Shown here: in pieces, positions 17,247 to 25,270 of the stretch
Layout of the letters: the number at the start of each line of letters is the position of its first letter
Position numbering within the stretch: the stretch's first letter is position 1
NCBI RefSeq assembly: GCF_003058165.1
Contig: NZ_QBUC01000001.1
Location: 186,001-250,000, forward strand
Direction of reading: 5' to 3'
Source: Paenisporosarcina sp. OV554
GTDB taxonomy: Bacteria; Bacillota; Bacilli; Bacillales_A; Planococcaceae
DNA: 64,000 bases
Notes under the pieces: generated by a model
The model's input: the letters and a program-made list of their open reading frames with translations, nothing else
The model's database searches: none
Told to the model about the DNA's origin: nothing
Translations under genes and position numbers: made by a program

Positions 17247-18017
17247 ATGTTACTAAAAGACCAAACAATTATTATTACTGGTGGTTCAAGTGGAATGGGA
17301 TTTTATATGGCGAAGCGTTTCGTAGAAGAAGGAGCAAACGTTGTTATTACTGGACGTGATTTAGAACGTTTAGAGACTGCACAAAAAGCAATTTCCCATG
17401 ATTTTAATCATGTAGGCATTTTTCAAATGGATGTACGTGAACCTGAACATGTTAAAGCTATGGTCAATTATACGCACGACATGTTTGGACGGATTGATGG
17501 ACTTGTTAACAATGCAGCAGGAAATTTCATCGTTCATGCAGAAAAACTTTCACCAAATGGCTGGAAATCAGTTATCGATATCGTGTTAAATGGCACTTTT
17601 TATTGCTCTCAAGCTGTAGGGAATTATTGGATTGAAAAAGAACAAAAAGGATCAATACTGAATATGTTGGCAACTTATGCTTGGAATGCTGGAGCTGGCG
17701 TAGCTCACTCTGCTGCAGCTAAAGCAGGTGTCATGTCTCTTACTCGCACCTTAGCAGTTGAATGGGGAACTCAATATGGCATTCGTGTTAATGGAATCGC
17801 TCCAGGACCAATTGAGCGAACTGGTGGTGCTGATAAGTTGTGGGAATCTGAAGAGGCTGCTGCACGAACATTAAAGTCTGTGCCACTAGGAAGACTTGGG
17901 AAACCAGAAGAAATTGCTGATCTTGCTGCGTTTATGCTTTCTGACAAAGCTGCTTACATGAATGGTGAGATTGTCACTTTAGATGGTGGACAATGGTTAA
18001 ATAAATTTCCTTTTTAA
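17247..18017 (+). CDS. fadH: 2,4-dienoyl-CoA reductase FadH (short-chain dehydrogenase)
   Basis: 256 aa, ATAAGGGGG before the ATG. SDR cofactor motif TGGSSGMGFYMAKRF; NNAAGNF near residue 89; then TYAWNAGAGVAHSAAAKAG, in which the usual catalytic Ser-Tyr-Lys is replaced by the Tyr/Lys arrangement of dienoyl-CoA reductases; and NGIAPGPIERTGGADKLW. It reduces 2,4-dienoyl-CoA during breakdown of unsaturated fatty acids. B. subtilis FadH (YkuF) lies at the same point in the map. Confidence 0.92.
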   Translation: MLLKDQTIIITGGSSGMGFYMAKRFVEEGANVVITGRDLERLETAQKAISHDFNHVGIFQMDVREPEHVKAMVNYTHDMFGRIDGLVNNAAGNFIVHAEKLSPNGWKSVIDIVLNGTFYCSQAVGNYWIEKEQKGSILNMLATYAWNAGAGVAHSAAAKAGVMSLTRTLAVEWGTQYGIRVNGIAPGPIERTGGADKLWESEEAAARTLKSVPLGRLGKPEEIADLAAFMLSDKAAYMNGEIVTLDGGQWLNKFPF

Positions 18018-18070
18018 GCTTAAAATTTAAATGTTAACCCATACTAATTCTACTCCATTGAAAGGATAGG

Positions 18071-18319
18071 ATGAAAATGGGTTTATGGACATGGCCATTA
18101 TTAGGCGTAATAGTAATTATCTGTGCAGTTGGATTTTATGCGACTAGAAGAATCATGACATTTGAAAGAGAGAGACAACAAACAAACGATTCACCAATTC
18201 CAGTCGCAGTAAAAGAGCATCCTTATACACTCAATCCAATCTTTTGGGTCTTTGCGGCTGCACTTATTTTTATATCAATTGTTATAGGTTATTATTACGC
18301 AACTTCTTCATCTTATTAG
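18071..18319 (+). CDS. Small two-helix membrane protein
   Basis: 82 aa. Two hydrophobic helices (about residues 6-24 and 56-76) join across a polar loop with TRRIMTFERERQQ and HPYTLNPIFW. ATG 18071 or 18077 is served by AAAGGA at 18061. No family recognised. It follows fadH by 53 bp, and its 3' end is built into a terminator stem. Confidence 0.7.
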   Translation: MKMGLWTWPLLGVIVIICAVGFYATRRIMTFERERQQTNDSPIPVAVKEHPYTLNPIFWVFAAALIFISIVIGYYYATSSSY

Positions 18320-18336
18320 GTGAAGAAGTTTTTTTT
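18302..18336 (+). terminator. Rho-independent terminator overlapping a coding 3' end
   Basis: ACTTCTTCA, loop TCTTATTAGG, TGAAGAAGT then T7. The left arm is made of codons of the small membrane protein and the stop codon lies in the loop. Confidence 0.85.
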
Positions 18337-18429
18337 GGAAAGGTTTACTTCAGTGTTTTTATCCTGAATATGATATGATAAATGAGTAGTATGCTGTTCA
18401 CTGGTAGAACAGAAAAGGAGTAGAAGTGT

Positions 18430-18870
18430 ATGATTTCGGTTACAAGCAGAGGTTTTTTGGATATGCAAATCGAAGAATTCATCATCTCGTCAGAAAAAGT
18501 AGCTCATGTACAAATGGGAAACAGTGCAGAACATGCTTTACTAGTATTAACGAAAACAGGGTATTCATCCATTCCTGTATTAGATACTAAGTATCGCTTA
18601 AAAGGATTAATTAGTACTCGGATGATAACAGATGCCATTTTAGGATTAGAACACATTGAATATGAGCGATTGCCAGATTTGAAAGTAGATCAGTTGATGC
18701 AATCACCCGTACCATCTATCCATATTGACGAAAAGTTTAAAAAAGGGCTCGATTTATTAATTGATCATCCATTCCTATGTGTAGTAGATGATGAAGAGAC
18801 ATTTGTAGGCATATTAACTAGACGAGTCGTCTTAAAACAATTAAAGAAACATATCTATCAAAATAATTAG
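18430..18870 (+). CDS. cbpB: c-di-AMP-binding CBS-domain protein CbpB (DarB)
   Basis: 146 aa with two CBS motifs (about residues 20-75 and 82-142). Close to B. subtilis YkuL/DarB in VAHVQMGNSAEHALLVLTKTGY, SIPVLDTKYRLKGLI and RRVVLKQLKKHI. In B. subtilis DarB without c-di-AMP binds the (p)ppGpp synthetase Rel and pyruvate carboxylase, and c-di-AMP breaks these contacts. AAAAGGAG lies 10 nt before the ATG. The position before ccpC matches B. subtilis. Confidence 0.93.
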   Translation: MISVTSRGFLDMQIEEFIISSEKVAHVQMGNSAEHALLVLTKTGYSSIPVLDTKYRLKGLISTRMITDAILGLEHIEYERLPDLKVDQLMQSPVPSIHIDEKFKKGLDLLIDHPFLCVVDDEETFVGILTRRVVLKQLKKHIYQNN

Positions 18871-18887
18871 TATTATGCAAAAATGAG

Positions 18888-18916
18888 AGAAGATTTCCAT
18901 TGGAGATCTTCTTTTT
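18888..18916 (+). terminator. Rho-independent terminator
   Basis: AGAAGATTTCC, loop ATT, GGAGATCTTCT then TTTT, with one G-U pair. It ends cbpB. Confidence 0.8.
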
Positions 18917-18937
18917 CATTTGGCTTTGTTAAATTAT

Positions 18938-19086
18938 ATTGTTGCTTATCGTACATTTGCGCTAGTCGTACATTCTTCATGAGCCAACAAGTATGAAAAC
19001 CACATACTTGTGGGTCTTACGCTTCACGCTCTTGCGGCATGCTAGGCGTAAAATGTACTCTTTCGTTTATTTTTAATATCAACAGC
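18938..19086. repeat. Dispersed palindromic element, copy A
   Basis: About 149 bp, aligned along its whole length with 19397-19540. Shared blocks: TATCGTACAT, CATGAGCCAA, ATGAAAACCACAT, TTGTGGGTCT, CTTCACGCT, GGCATG, AGGCG, ACTCTTTC and AATATCAACAG. The ends are inverted (GTTG...CAAC) and the middle folds as CCACATACTTGTGG. No ORF. Confidence 0.85.
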
Positions 19087-19118
19087 ATTCTTAAACTTTG
19101 CCAATATAAAAAAAGCAG

Positions 19119-19328
19119 AAAGAGGCTGGAATAGCATCTTCGGCCGAACACCTACTTAAAGGAATCTTCTATTCTGTAGTTAACCAAACTTAATTTACTG
19201 TGTCCTTTCAAGTTACAAGGGAGCGAAGGATGCAAACCCGCCGCAGGATGATCTCAAAAAAAAGAGAGGTGGGCGAGTGACGCAGTCACAAGCCCATCCT
19301 CAGTGAATGGAATCAAGGTTTCGGTTTG
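19119..19328. repeat. Second dispersed element, copy 1
   Basis: It starts AGAGGCTGGAATAGCATC and continues TTCGGCCGAA, then shares CCAAAC, CACTGTG-like, AAGG.AGCGAAG, CACAAGCCC and ATC..GGTTTC blocks with 60899-61108. It lies between the two copies of the palindromic element and, with them, fills the 750-bp cbpB-ccpC gap. No coding potential seen. Confidence 0.75.
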
Positions 19329-19396
19329 TAGTTGTAGTGATAATTCTTAGATTGATTTTAATAAGATGTTTTGAAAATAAAGGCTAAGATAAACTA

Positions 19397-19540
19397 TACT
19401 GTTGTCTATCGTACATCTACGCTTGCCGCACGTTACGCATGAGCCAAGAATGAAAACCACATTGTTGTGGGTCTCATTCTTCACGCTCGGCATGGCAGGC
19501 GCAAATGCACTCTTTCATTTGTTCTTCAATATCAACAGTA
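19397..19540. repeat. Dispersed palindromic element, copy B
   Basis: 144 bp bounded by the perfect 8-bp terminal inverted repeat TACTGTTG / CAACAGTA, with an inner hairpin AGAATGA..ACCACATTGTTGTGGGT..TCATTCT. Roughly 75-80% identical by eye to copy A. It resembles a small non-coding mobile element (MITE-like), but no transposase or target duplication was identified. Confidence 0.85.
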
Positions 19541-19617
19541 TTAGCTTTTCGTTTAATTAAAACTTTAATTCACAAATAAAAGATATACATATCTAAGTTT
19601 TGAATGGAGTGAAATGA

Positions 19618-20508
19618 GTGACAACTAATGAATTTCAAATTATTAAAATTTTAGCTGAAGAGCGCAACATGAGAAAAGCGGCGGAACGACTTTTTTTATC
19701 TCAACCAGCATTATCCCAACGTCTTCAAACGATTGAAAAAGAGTGGGGAGCCCAACTTTTCCTTCGATCCCAAAAGGGTCTCACTGCAACTCCCGCTGGT
19801 GAAATTATCATCCAATTTGCTATTGATACCCTAGCAAAACAGGAAGAGATTTTTGAAATCCTACAATCTTTGACATCAAAAGTTCATGGGACCTTAAAAA
19901 TTGCATGTGCTTCAATTGTTGGCCAGAATTGGTTACCAATGGTGTTAAAAGATTTCGTTACAAAATACCCCGAAGCAAAAATTTCTCTTATTACAGGTTG
20001 GAGCTCAGAAATTGTCAAAGCCTTGTATGACGGGGAAGCTCATATTGGAATTGTCCGGGGTCATACGGAATGGAAAGGTACAAAAATCCATTTATTTCGT
20101 GATACATTGTACTTGGTAGACCAAGAATTAAAAGAACTTGAGGATGTTTTGTCTACTGACAGACCCTTTATTCAATTTAAAAGTGACTCCAATTATTATC
20201 AAGAAATACAAGCTTGGTGGCAACGTCATTTTGCTTCAAGTCCAAGACGTCAAATCACCGTTGATCAAATTGAAACGTGCAAGCAAATGGCCTTAAATGG
20301 AATCGGTTACGCTATTTTACCTTCTATTACATTAAGTGGTTTAGAGAAGATTAATAAAATAGCTTTAACCAACCAAGCAGAAGAATTTGAATTGACGCGT
20401 GATACTTGGTTAATAGGGTATGAGTCAGCTTTTGAACTAAGGCAAGTGGAAGCTTTTGTCCAAGTTGTGAAAGAACATGCAGAAAAACTGCATGAATATA
20501 CAAATTAA
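19618..20508 (+). CDS. ccpC: LysR-family catabolite regulator CcpC
   Basis: 296 aa, GTG start with GGAGTG 7 nt upstream. N-terminal wHTH ERNMRKAAERLFLSQPALSQRLQTIEKEWG, then a substrate-binding domain with LITGWSSEIVKALYDGEAHIGIVRG, FIQFKSDSNYYQEIQ and DQIETCKQMALNGIGYAILPS. These match B. subtilis CcpC (YkuM), the citrate-responsive repressor of citZ and citB. It lies between cbpB and dapH as in B. subtilis, with the ykuN-ykuP flavodoxin genes absent. Confidence 0.93.
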   Translation: MTTNEFQIIKILAEERNMRKAAERLFLSQPALSQRLQTIEKEWGAQLFLRSQKGLTATPAGEIIIQFAIDTLAKQEEIFEILQSLTSKVHGTLKIACASIVGQNWLPMVLKDFVTKYPEAKISLITGWSSEIVKALYDGEAHIGIVRGHTEWKGTKIHLFRDTLYLVDQELKELEDVLSTDRPFIQFKSDSNYYQEIQAWWQRHFASSPRRQITVDQIETCKQMALNGIGYAILPSITLSGLEKINKIALTNQAEEFELTRDTWLIGYESAFELRQVEAFVQVVKEHAEKLHEYTN

Positions 20509-20580
20509 ATAAGTGTATTGTGATACAATTTGTTGTACAATTAGTCCATATTTTGCAAGATTGAAAGGAGTTCATCAAAG

Positions 20581-21294
20581 ATGAAACAAATGGATGCATA
20601 TGAAATTATTTCTTATATTCAACATGCTAAAAAATCAACACCTGTAAAGGTTTATGTGAATGGTGAAAACTTAAAAGGACTTTCTTTTGGAGCTCAAACG
20701 AAAGTATTTGGCGAAGGAAATTCTCTAGTGTTATTTGGTGAATGGTCTGAAATTGAAACAGCTTTATCTACTCATAAAGATCAAATTACGGATGTAGTAG
20801 TTGAAAATGACCGTCGTAATTCGGCTATTCCATTAGTAGATTTAAAAGGTATCAACTCTAGAATTGAGCCAGGTGCGTTTATCCGTGACCAAGTAGAAAT
20901 CGGTAACAATTGTATCATTATGATGGGTGCTGTAATTAATATTGGCGCTGTTATTGGTGATGGTTCAATGATTGATATGGGCGCAATTCTAGGTGGACGT
21001 GCAACAGTCGGTAAAAATTGTCATATTGGAGCAGGAGCTGTTTTAGCAGGTGTCATTGAGCCACCTTCAGCAATGCCGGTTATTGTTGAAGATGATGTTC
21101 TGATAGGCGCAAACGCAGTTGTTTTAGAAGGCGTGAAAATCGGAAAAGGTTCAGTCGTTGCAGCGGGTGCAATCGTAACAAAGGATGTTCCTCCTTATAC
21201 AGTAGTTGCAGGTATGCCTGCGAAAGTTATTAAAGAAATTGATGATAAAACGAAATCAAAAACAGAAATCATGCAAGAACTTCGTCAATTGTAG
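20581..21294 (+). CDS. dapH: Tetrahydrodipicolinate N-acetyltransferase
   Basis: 237 aa, GAAAGGAG before the ATG. N-terminal DapH domain ([26 protein letters not shown]) then a left-handed beta-helix of hexapeptide repeats ([30 protein letters not shown] in part), with the acetyl-CoA site near [17 protein letters not shown]. It acetylates tetrahydrodipicolinate in the acetylase branch of lysine/diaminopimelate synthesis. It is followed after 6 bp by dapL. Confidence 0.95.
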   Translation: MKQMDAYEIISYIQHAKKSTPVKVYVNGENLKGLSFGAQTKVFGEGNSLVLFGEWSEIETALSTHKDQITDVVVENDRRNSAIPLVDLKGINSRIEPGAFIRDQVEIGNNCIIMMGAVINIGAVIGDGSMIDMGAILGGRATVGKNCHIGAGAVLAGVIEPPSAMPVIVEDDVLIGANAVVLEGVKIGKGSVVAAGAIVTKDVPPYTVVAGMPAKVIKEIDDKTKSKTEIMQELRQL

Positions 21295-21300
21295 GATTCG

Positions 21301-22422
21301 ATGATGAAAACTCTTCAACAAATTCGGCGTGATTTACATCAAATTCCGGAAATTGGATTTCAAGAATATAAAACACAAGCTTATTTATTAGAGGAAATAT
21401 ATGCTTTGAATCAACAGCGTTTAACAGTGGTGAAGTGGAAAACTGGAGTGCTAGTGCATGTAAAAGGATTAAATCCAACTAAAACAATCGGTTGGAGATC
21501 GGATATTGATGGACTCCCTATAGATGAACAGACAACAATTGAGTTCGCTTCTGAACATGATGGTTTTATGCATGCATGTGGTCACGATATTCACATGACA
21601 GTAGCTCTTGGGTTGTTAAGACGAATAAATGAAGAGCCGATAACTGATTCCATGGTGTTTCTCTTCCAACCTGCTGAGGAAGGACCAGGAGGTGCTTTGC
21701 CAATGCGAGAATGGTTGAAAAAAGAGCACCCTGAGTTCCTACCTGATGCAATATTTGCTTTTCATATCGCACCAGAGTATCCAGTGGGAACTGTTGCAAC
21801 TCGTCCAGGTTTATTATTTGCGAATACCTCAGAGTTATTTATCGATCTCAGTGGAGTTGAGGGACATGCAGCTTTTCCACATCGTACAAAAGATATGTCG
21901 GTGGCAGCAGCTAGTCTGTTATTGCAACTTCAAACGATCGTTAGTCGTTCAATCAATCCTCTAGACTCAGCAGTCGTGACGATTGGTAAAATGACTTCTG
22001 GAACAGTTCAAAATATTATTTCAGGTCATGCACGATTAGAAGGAACGATTCGTACAATGGATGCACAAATCATGATAAATGTAAAAAATAGAATCGAAGC
22101 ATTATGTAAGGCAACTGAAATTGCATTTGAATGCGAATTTAAAATAGACTATGGCTCGGGATACTATCAAGTTTTTAATACTCCAGAGATCACTTCAGAT
22201 TTTTTGAAATTTGCGGAGCAAGATGCATTCACTACTTCAATAGAATGTGATGCAGCGATGACAGGAGAAGACTTTGGATTTTTCCTTGAGGAAATCCCAG
22301 GTATGTTATTCTGGGCTGGTGTCGATTCTCCATATGGACTACACAATGCCAAACTTAATCCTGATGAAAAAGTCATCGATTACCTCGTACCATTTGTTGA
22401 ATCTTATTTACGTTCACTCTAA
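21301..22422 (+). CDS. dapL: N-acetyldiaminopimelate deacetylase
   Basis: 373 aa, M20 metallopeptidase family. Metal motif HACGHDIHM near residue 97, EEGPGG near 130, dimerisation domain with GHAAFPHRTKDMS near 199, and C-terminal MTGEDFGFF. It removes acetate from N-acetyl-LL-diaminopimelate. It starts 6 bp after dapH, so the two form an operon. Length matches B. subtilis YkuR (374 aa). Confidence 0.93.
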   Translation: MMKTLQQIRRDLHQIPEIGFQEYKTQAYLLEEIYALNQQRLTVVKWKTGVLVHVKGLNPTKTIGWRSDIDGLPIDEQTTIEFASEHDGFMHACGHDIHMTVALGLLRRINEEPITDSMVFLFQPAEEGPGGALPMREWLKKEHPEFLPDAIFAFHIAPEYPVGTVATRPGLLFANTSELFIDLSGVEGHAAFPHRTKDMSVAAASLLLQLQTIVSRSINPLDSAVVTIGKMTSGTVQNIISGHARLEGTIRTMDAQIMINVKNRIEALCKATEIAFECEFKIDYGSGYYQVFNTPEITSDFLKFAEQDAFTTSIECDAAMTGEDFGFFLEEIPGMLFWAGVDSPYGLHNAKLNPDEKVIDYLVPFVESYLRSL

Positions 22423-22444
22423 AATCATGAAAACGTTTAGTTGA

Positions 22445-22576
22445 AAGAGTGAGTGTACTCAGGTACGCACCGAAGTTCTGATTAATATCGCACATCCAAG
22501 ATTTAGAGAACAGCTCGTTCACGAAGCAATTAAAATAGGATTCCTTCCGCAAAAGAACGTCTATGTAACAACTTGA
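22445..22576 (+). pseudogene. C-terminal remnant of an acetyl-CoA hydrolase / CoA-transferase-like gene
   Basis: One frame reads VRTEVLINIAHPRFREQL then VHEAIKIGFLPQKNVYVTT and a stop. The IAHPxFREQL...A..IG pattern is that of the C-terminal end of acetyl-CoA hydrolase or 4-hydroxybutyrate CoA-transferase proteins. No start codon exists in frame (stop at 22442), and the ~400-residue body is absent. It retains the original stop and an immediately following terminator, as expected for a deletion that removed the rest of the gene. Family call from memory of the motif only. Confidence 0.55.
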
Positions 22577-22614
22577 CTAAAAGGACTTCCTAAAATAAAT
22601 TGAAGTCCTTTTAG
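22577..22614. terminator. Bidirectional rho-independent terminator
   Basis: Perfect 13-bp inverted repeat CTAAAAGGACTTC / GAAGTCCTTTTAG with a 12-nt loop, right after the CoA-transferase remnant. Confidence 0.85.
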
Positions 22615-22784
22615 TTATATATTTAACAACGCAAATAATTGTACGTATTCAACTTGTCGAATATATGCTTGAAGTCCTTCATAAGAGGGGCTTTTTTTAT
22701 ACCTACTTTCTAAATTAAAGGGGGTGTAGTGGAGGCTAGTGTTTAAAGGTGAAGCAAAGGTTGGAAATTATGTTACTTAATGAG

Positions 22785-22970
22785 TCACTTTTTAATTTTT
22801 GATAAATTTATTAAATAGTCAATTTGTTTTTGCAGTCTTACCAATTGTTTATCTTGGTCTTGTTGAAGTTGTTCTTCTTGTACTACTCCTTCAAATGCTA
22901 TTGCTGCTGCATCTCCTAATGTAATTATTACTGAAGCAATTAGGGCAAGCTTAATTGCATTTATGAAATT
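22785..22970 (-). pseudogene. Small membrane/coiled-coil ORF lacking a start codon
   Basis: An open minus-strand frame of 61 codons: NFINAIKLALIASVIITLGD, then AAAIAFEGVVQEEQ, then a Gln/Lys-rich helix LQQDQDKQLVRLQKQIDYLI and NLSKIKK. It has one hydrophobic helix followed by a coiled coil, which is unlikely by chance. A stop (TAG) lies immediately before it. The nearest ATG (ATGGTTAGAATTTCATAA) is in another frame, so a 1-nt frameshift probably broke the gene. No family recognised. Confidence 0.5.
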
Positions 22971-23042
22971 CTAACCATTTTGACTAAGATATAAAAGTGG
23001 CGCGAAAAGCTATTTGAAATCATGTTTAATCAGGAGATTAAG

Positions 23043-23280
23043 ATGTTAAATAAAAATAAATTAAGCAAAGATGAAAAAGTCTAGTATTTTGTTAAATTTA
23101 TTGATGATGCTTCAAAAGGATATATAAATGATCTATTTAATTTAGTTGAAATCCATTATAAAGACCTATATTGGAAAGATAGATACTTTGCTTGAAAAAG
23201 GGTATTCTGGTGATTACAATCATCTAAGAGTAAAAAAATATAAACAACTTCTAATCAATTTGAGCAACAGAAAAGTGGAG
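23043..23280 (+). pseudogene. Disrupted small ORF with in-frame TAG and a frameshift
   Basis: ATG 23043 has a good AGGAG 6 nt upstream. Translation MLNKNKLSKDEKV stops at TAG 23082, then the same frame continues YFVKFIDDASKGYINDLFNL, VEIHYKDLYWKDRYFA to TGA 23193. Around 23170 a neighbouring frame takes over with IDTLLEKGYSGDYNHLRVKK, YKQLLINLSNRKVEG up to the thioesterase start. This looks like one former gene of about 75-80 codons, now broken twice. No family recognised. Confidence 0.5.
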
Positions 23281-23290
23281 GGTGAAAACG

Positions 23291-23662
23291 GTGTTTATCC
23301 AACAACCATTTGATGAGTTTTTAAGGTTTAATTACGAAAGAGTAAGTGATACGAGTTTGAAAGTTATTTTACCGATACAACCTCTATTTTTAAATAGTGC
23401 TGGGGTTGTTCATGGTGGAGTCATCTCTTCCCTGGCTGATGTTGCGATGTGTAACACATTTGAAGTGGATGTAAACAATAGACAAACAGTTGTAACAGTA
23501 GACCTTAAAATGACTTTTATCAAAGGAGCCAAAGGGGAATACTTAATAGCTCATGCAGATCAAGTAAAGAAAGGAAGAACACTTAGTCATGCAGACTGTT
23601 TAATCTATGATGAAAATAACAATTTAGTAGCAAAAGCTAATGGGATTTTTGCTAATTGTTAG
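23291..23662 (+). CDS. PaaI-type hotdog-fold thioesterase
   Basis: About 123 aa from GTG 23291, with GGAGGGTGA upstream (GTG 23282 is too close to it). Hotdog core: LFLNSAGVVHGGVISSLADVAMCNTF, with the HGG motif and conserved Asp, then TVDLKMTFIKGAKGEYLIAHA and SHADCLIYDENNNLVAKANG. Likely hydrolyses an acyl-CoA thioester; substrate unknown. It lies among gene remnants in the accessory stretch after dapL. Confidence 0.8.
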   Translation: MFIQQPFDEFLRFNYERVSDTSLKVILPIQPLFLNSAGVVHGGVISSLADVAMCNTFEVDVNNRQTVVTVDLKMTFIKGAKGEYLIAHADQVKKGRTLSHADCLIYDENNNLVAKANGIFANC

Positions 23663-24055
23663 TACCAAACTTCATAAATGGCGAGTATTTAAATGTTTTT
23701 CTTCTAATAAGAACAATAAGACTCACTCATTTTTTTCATTAGTCCCAGCTCCTAATTCTGGGATAAGATTATTGGTTGGATTCGGAGAGTTACGGGGCTT
23801 ACGTTGATGTGGCATAAGTTTATCTACCGGAAAACTAAGTCCAAATGAAAAAGACCCCGGATATCTAGTACATATCAGAATTTAAATATGCTCGCTCTCA
23901 AATCATGATAACGATTAACAATTGAAACTAAAGTGAATTCATTTGAGTTAAGACACTACTTTGTTTAAAGTATAAAAGGGTATAGAGTAAATGATCAGGA
24001 GTTTTCCACGTTCGTGTTAGGAAAAAATGTAATTAGATTATCGGAGAGTGAAGGA
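23663..24055. other. Intergenic stretch without recognisable content
   Basis: About 390 bp between the thioesterase and acyltransferase genes. I see no convincing ORF, terminator or repeat. The sequence is compositionally ordinary and may be further decayed coding DNA. Confidence 0.4.
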
Positions 24056-25090
24056 ATGACAAGATATTATTATTTAGATTACTTACGTATTTATGCAACT
24101 ATTGCAGTTGTAACTATTCATGTATCGGCATCTATAGTTTCAGCAAATCCACTTGAAACGGATTTATTTAGGTGGTTTTCGGGAAATTTCTATGAGACAC
24201 TTTCTCGAGCTTCAGTCCCTATTTTTGTTATGATTAGTGGTGCTTTGCTATTAAATGACAATCGATCACTTACGACACTTCAATTTTTAAAAAAGCGGGT
24301 TAGTAAAATAGTGATTCCATTAGTTGCATGGAGCATCATTTATTATTTAGCAAAGGCTTTCAAGAATATTAATGTGTATTCAATTAAAGAGTTTATATAT
24401 CAATTTTTTACGGATAATATTGTTGCCCACCTATGGTTTATGTATACAATATTAGGCTTGTATTTAATTACACCTCTATTGAAAATTTTAGTTCGAAATG
24501 CAACTAAGAAAGATGTTGAATATTTCTTAGGGCTATGGATATTTGCTTCAATTATTGGAAAACTTATGGTTTATCTCATTGGATTTAGTTTATCAATAGA
24601 GCTATTTTTTGTGACAAACTTTGTAGGGTATTTCGTCTTAGGTTACTATTTATTTAAATATCAATTGTCTAAGAACCTTATTGGTTTTTCCCAAATCTCT
24701 ATGGTTATTGGTTTGTTAGGAACATTCTTTTTCACCTATTATGGAACAATTAAAACCGGTGGAAACCTAGATCAATATTGGTATGCATATCATTCGATCA
24801 CAGTGTTCATGATTGCAGTTGGGATTTTCATTTTATTTAAAGACATTTTGTATAAATCGAAACTAGACATTAATTCTAAACTAAATTGGTTTAGTCAATC
24901 TAGCTTTGGTATCTATCTAGTCCATCTGTTGGTTCTGAATTATCTTTTTTCTGCGATAATCGGTAAAGTTTGGGATCACCTCCATCCCATTATTGGAATC
25001 CCAGTAAATGTTGCAATAGTAATTATCATCAGTGCAATCATTACATTTATTATTCAAAAAATCCCGGTATTAAAAAAGATTATGCCTTAG
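24056..25090 (+). CDS. Acyltransferase family 3 membrane protein
   Basis: 344 aa from ATG 24056 (GGAG 9 nt upstream); an in-frame GTG at 24014 adds 14 polar residues. About ten membrane helices. N-terminal YYYLDYLRIYATIAVVTIHVSA carries the family His, followed by RASVPIFVMISGALLL and AHLWFMYTILGLYLITPLLK. This family O-acetylates or acylates surface polysaccharides, peptidoglycan or teichoic acids; substrate unknown. Monocistronic, with a terminator after it. Confidence 0.85.
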   Translation: MTRYYYLDYLRIYATIAVVTIHVSASIVSANPLETDLFRWFSGNFYETLSRASVPIFVMISGALLLNDNRSLTTLQFLKKRVSKIVIPLVAWSIIYYLAKAFKNINVYSIKEFIYQFFTDNIVAHLWFMYTILGLYLITPLLKILVRNATKKDVEYFLGLWIFASIIGKLMVYLIGFSLSIELFFVTNFVGYFVLGYYLFKYQLSKNLIGFSQISMVIGLLGTFFFTYYGTIKTGGNLDQYWYAYHSITVFMIAVGIFILFKDILYKSKLDINSKLNWFSQSSFGIYLVHLLVLNYLFSAIIGKVWDHLHPIIGIPVNVAIVIIISAIITFIIQKIPVLKKIMP

Positions 25091-25128
25091 CAGAGAGGGC
25101 TCTCAAGCTTAAAATGATTTATTAGTAG

Positions 25129-25166
25129 AAAAAGACATTCTTGAAATGAGAATGTCTTTTTCTTTT
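25129..25166 (+). terminator. Rho-independent terminator
   Basis: AAAAAGACATTCT, loop TGAAATG, AGAATGTCTTTTT and further Ts. It separates the acyltransferase from the 12-kb operon. Confidence 0.9.
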
Positions 25167-25270
25167 TTAATTTCGCTTATTTCAAAAAAGTTAATATGTT
25201 TTTTTGATTTATCGCAACTTAATTCGTAGACAATTCGTACTAATTAATATAGAGATAAGGGGGAAGGAAT

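Noticed and set aside
20520-20560. ATTGT...ACAAT dyad upstream of dapH as an operator
   Set aside because: AT-rich, short arms and a weak promoter fit; does not match a CcpC or other site I can name.
22423-25090. Accessory stretch as a prophage or defence island
   Set aside because: Only remnants, a thioesterase and an acyltransferase are present; no integrase, nuclease, methylase or phage structural gene.
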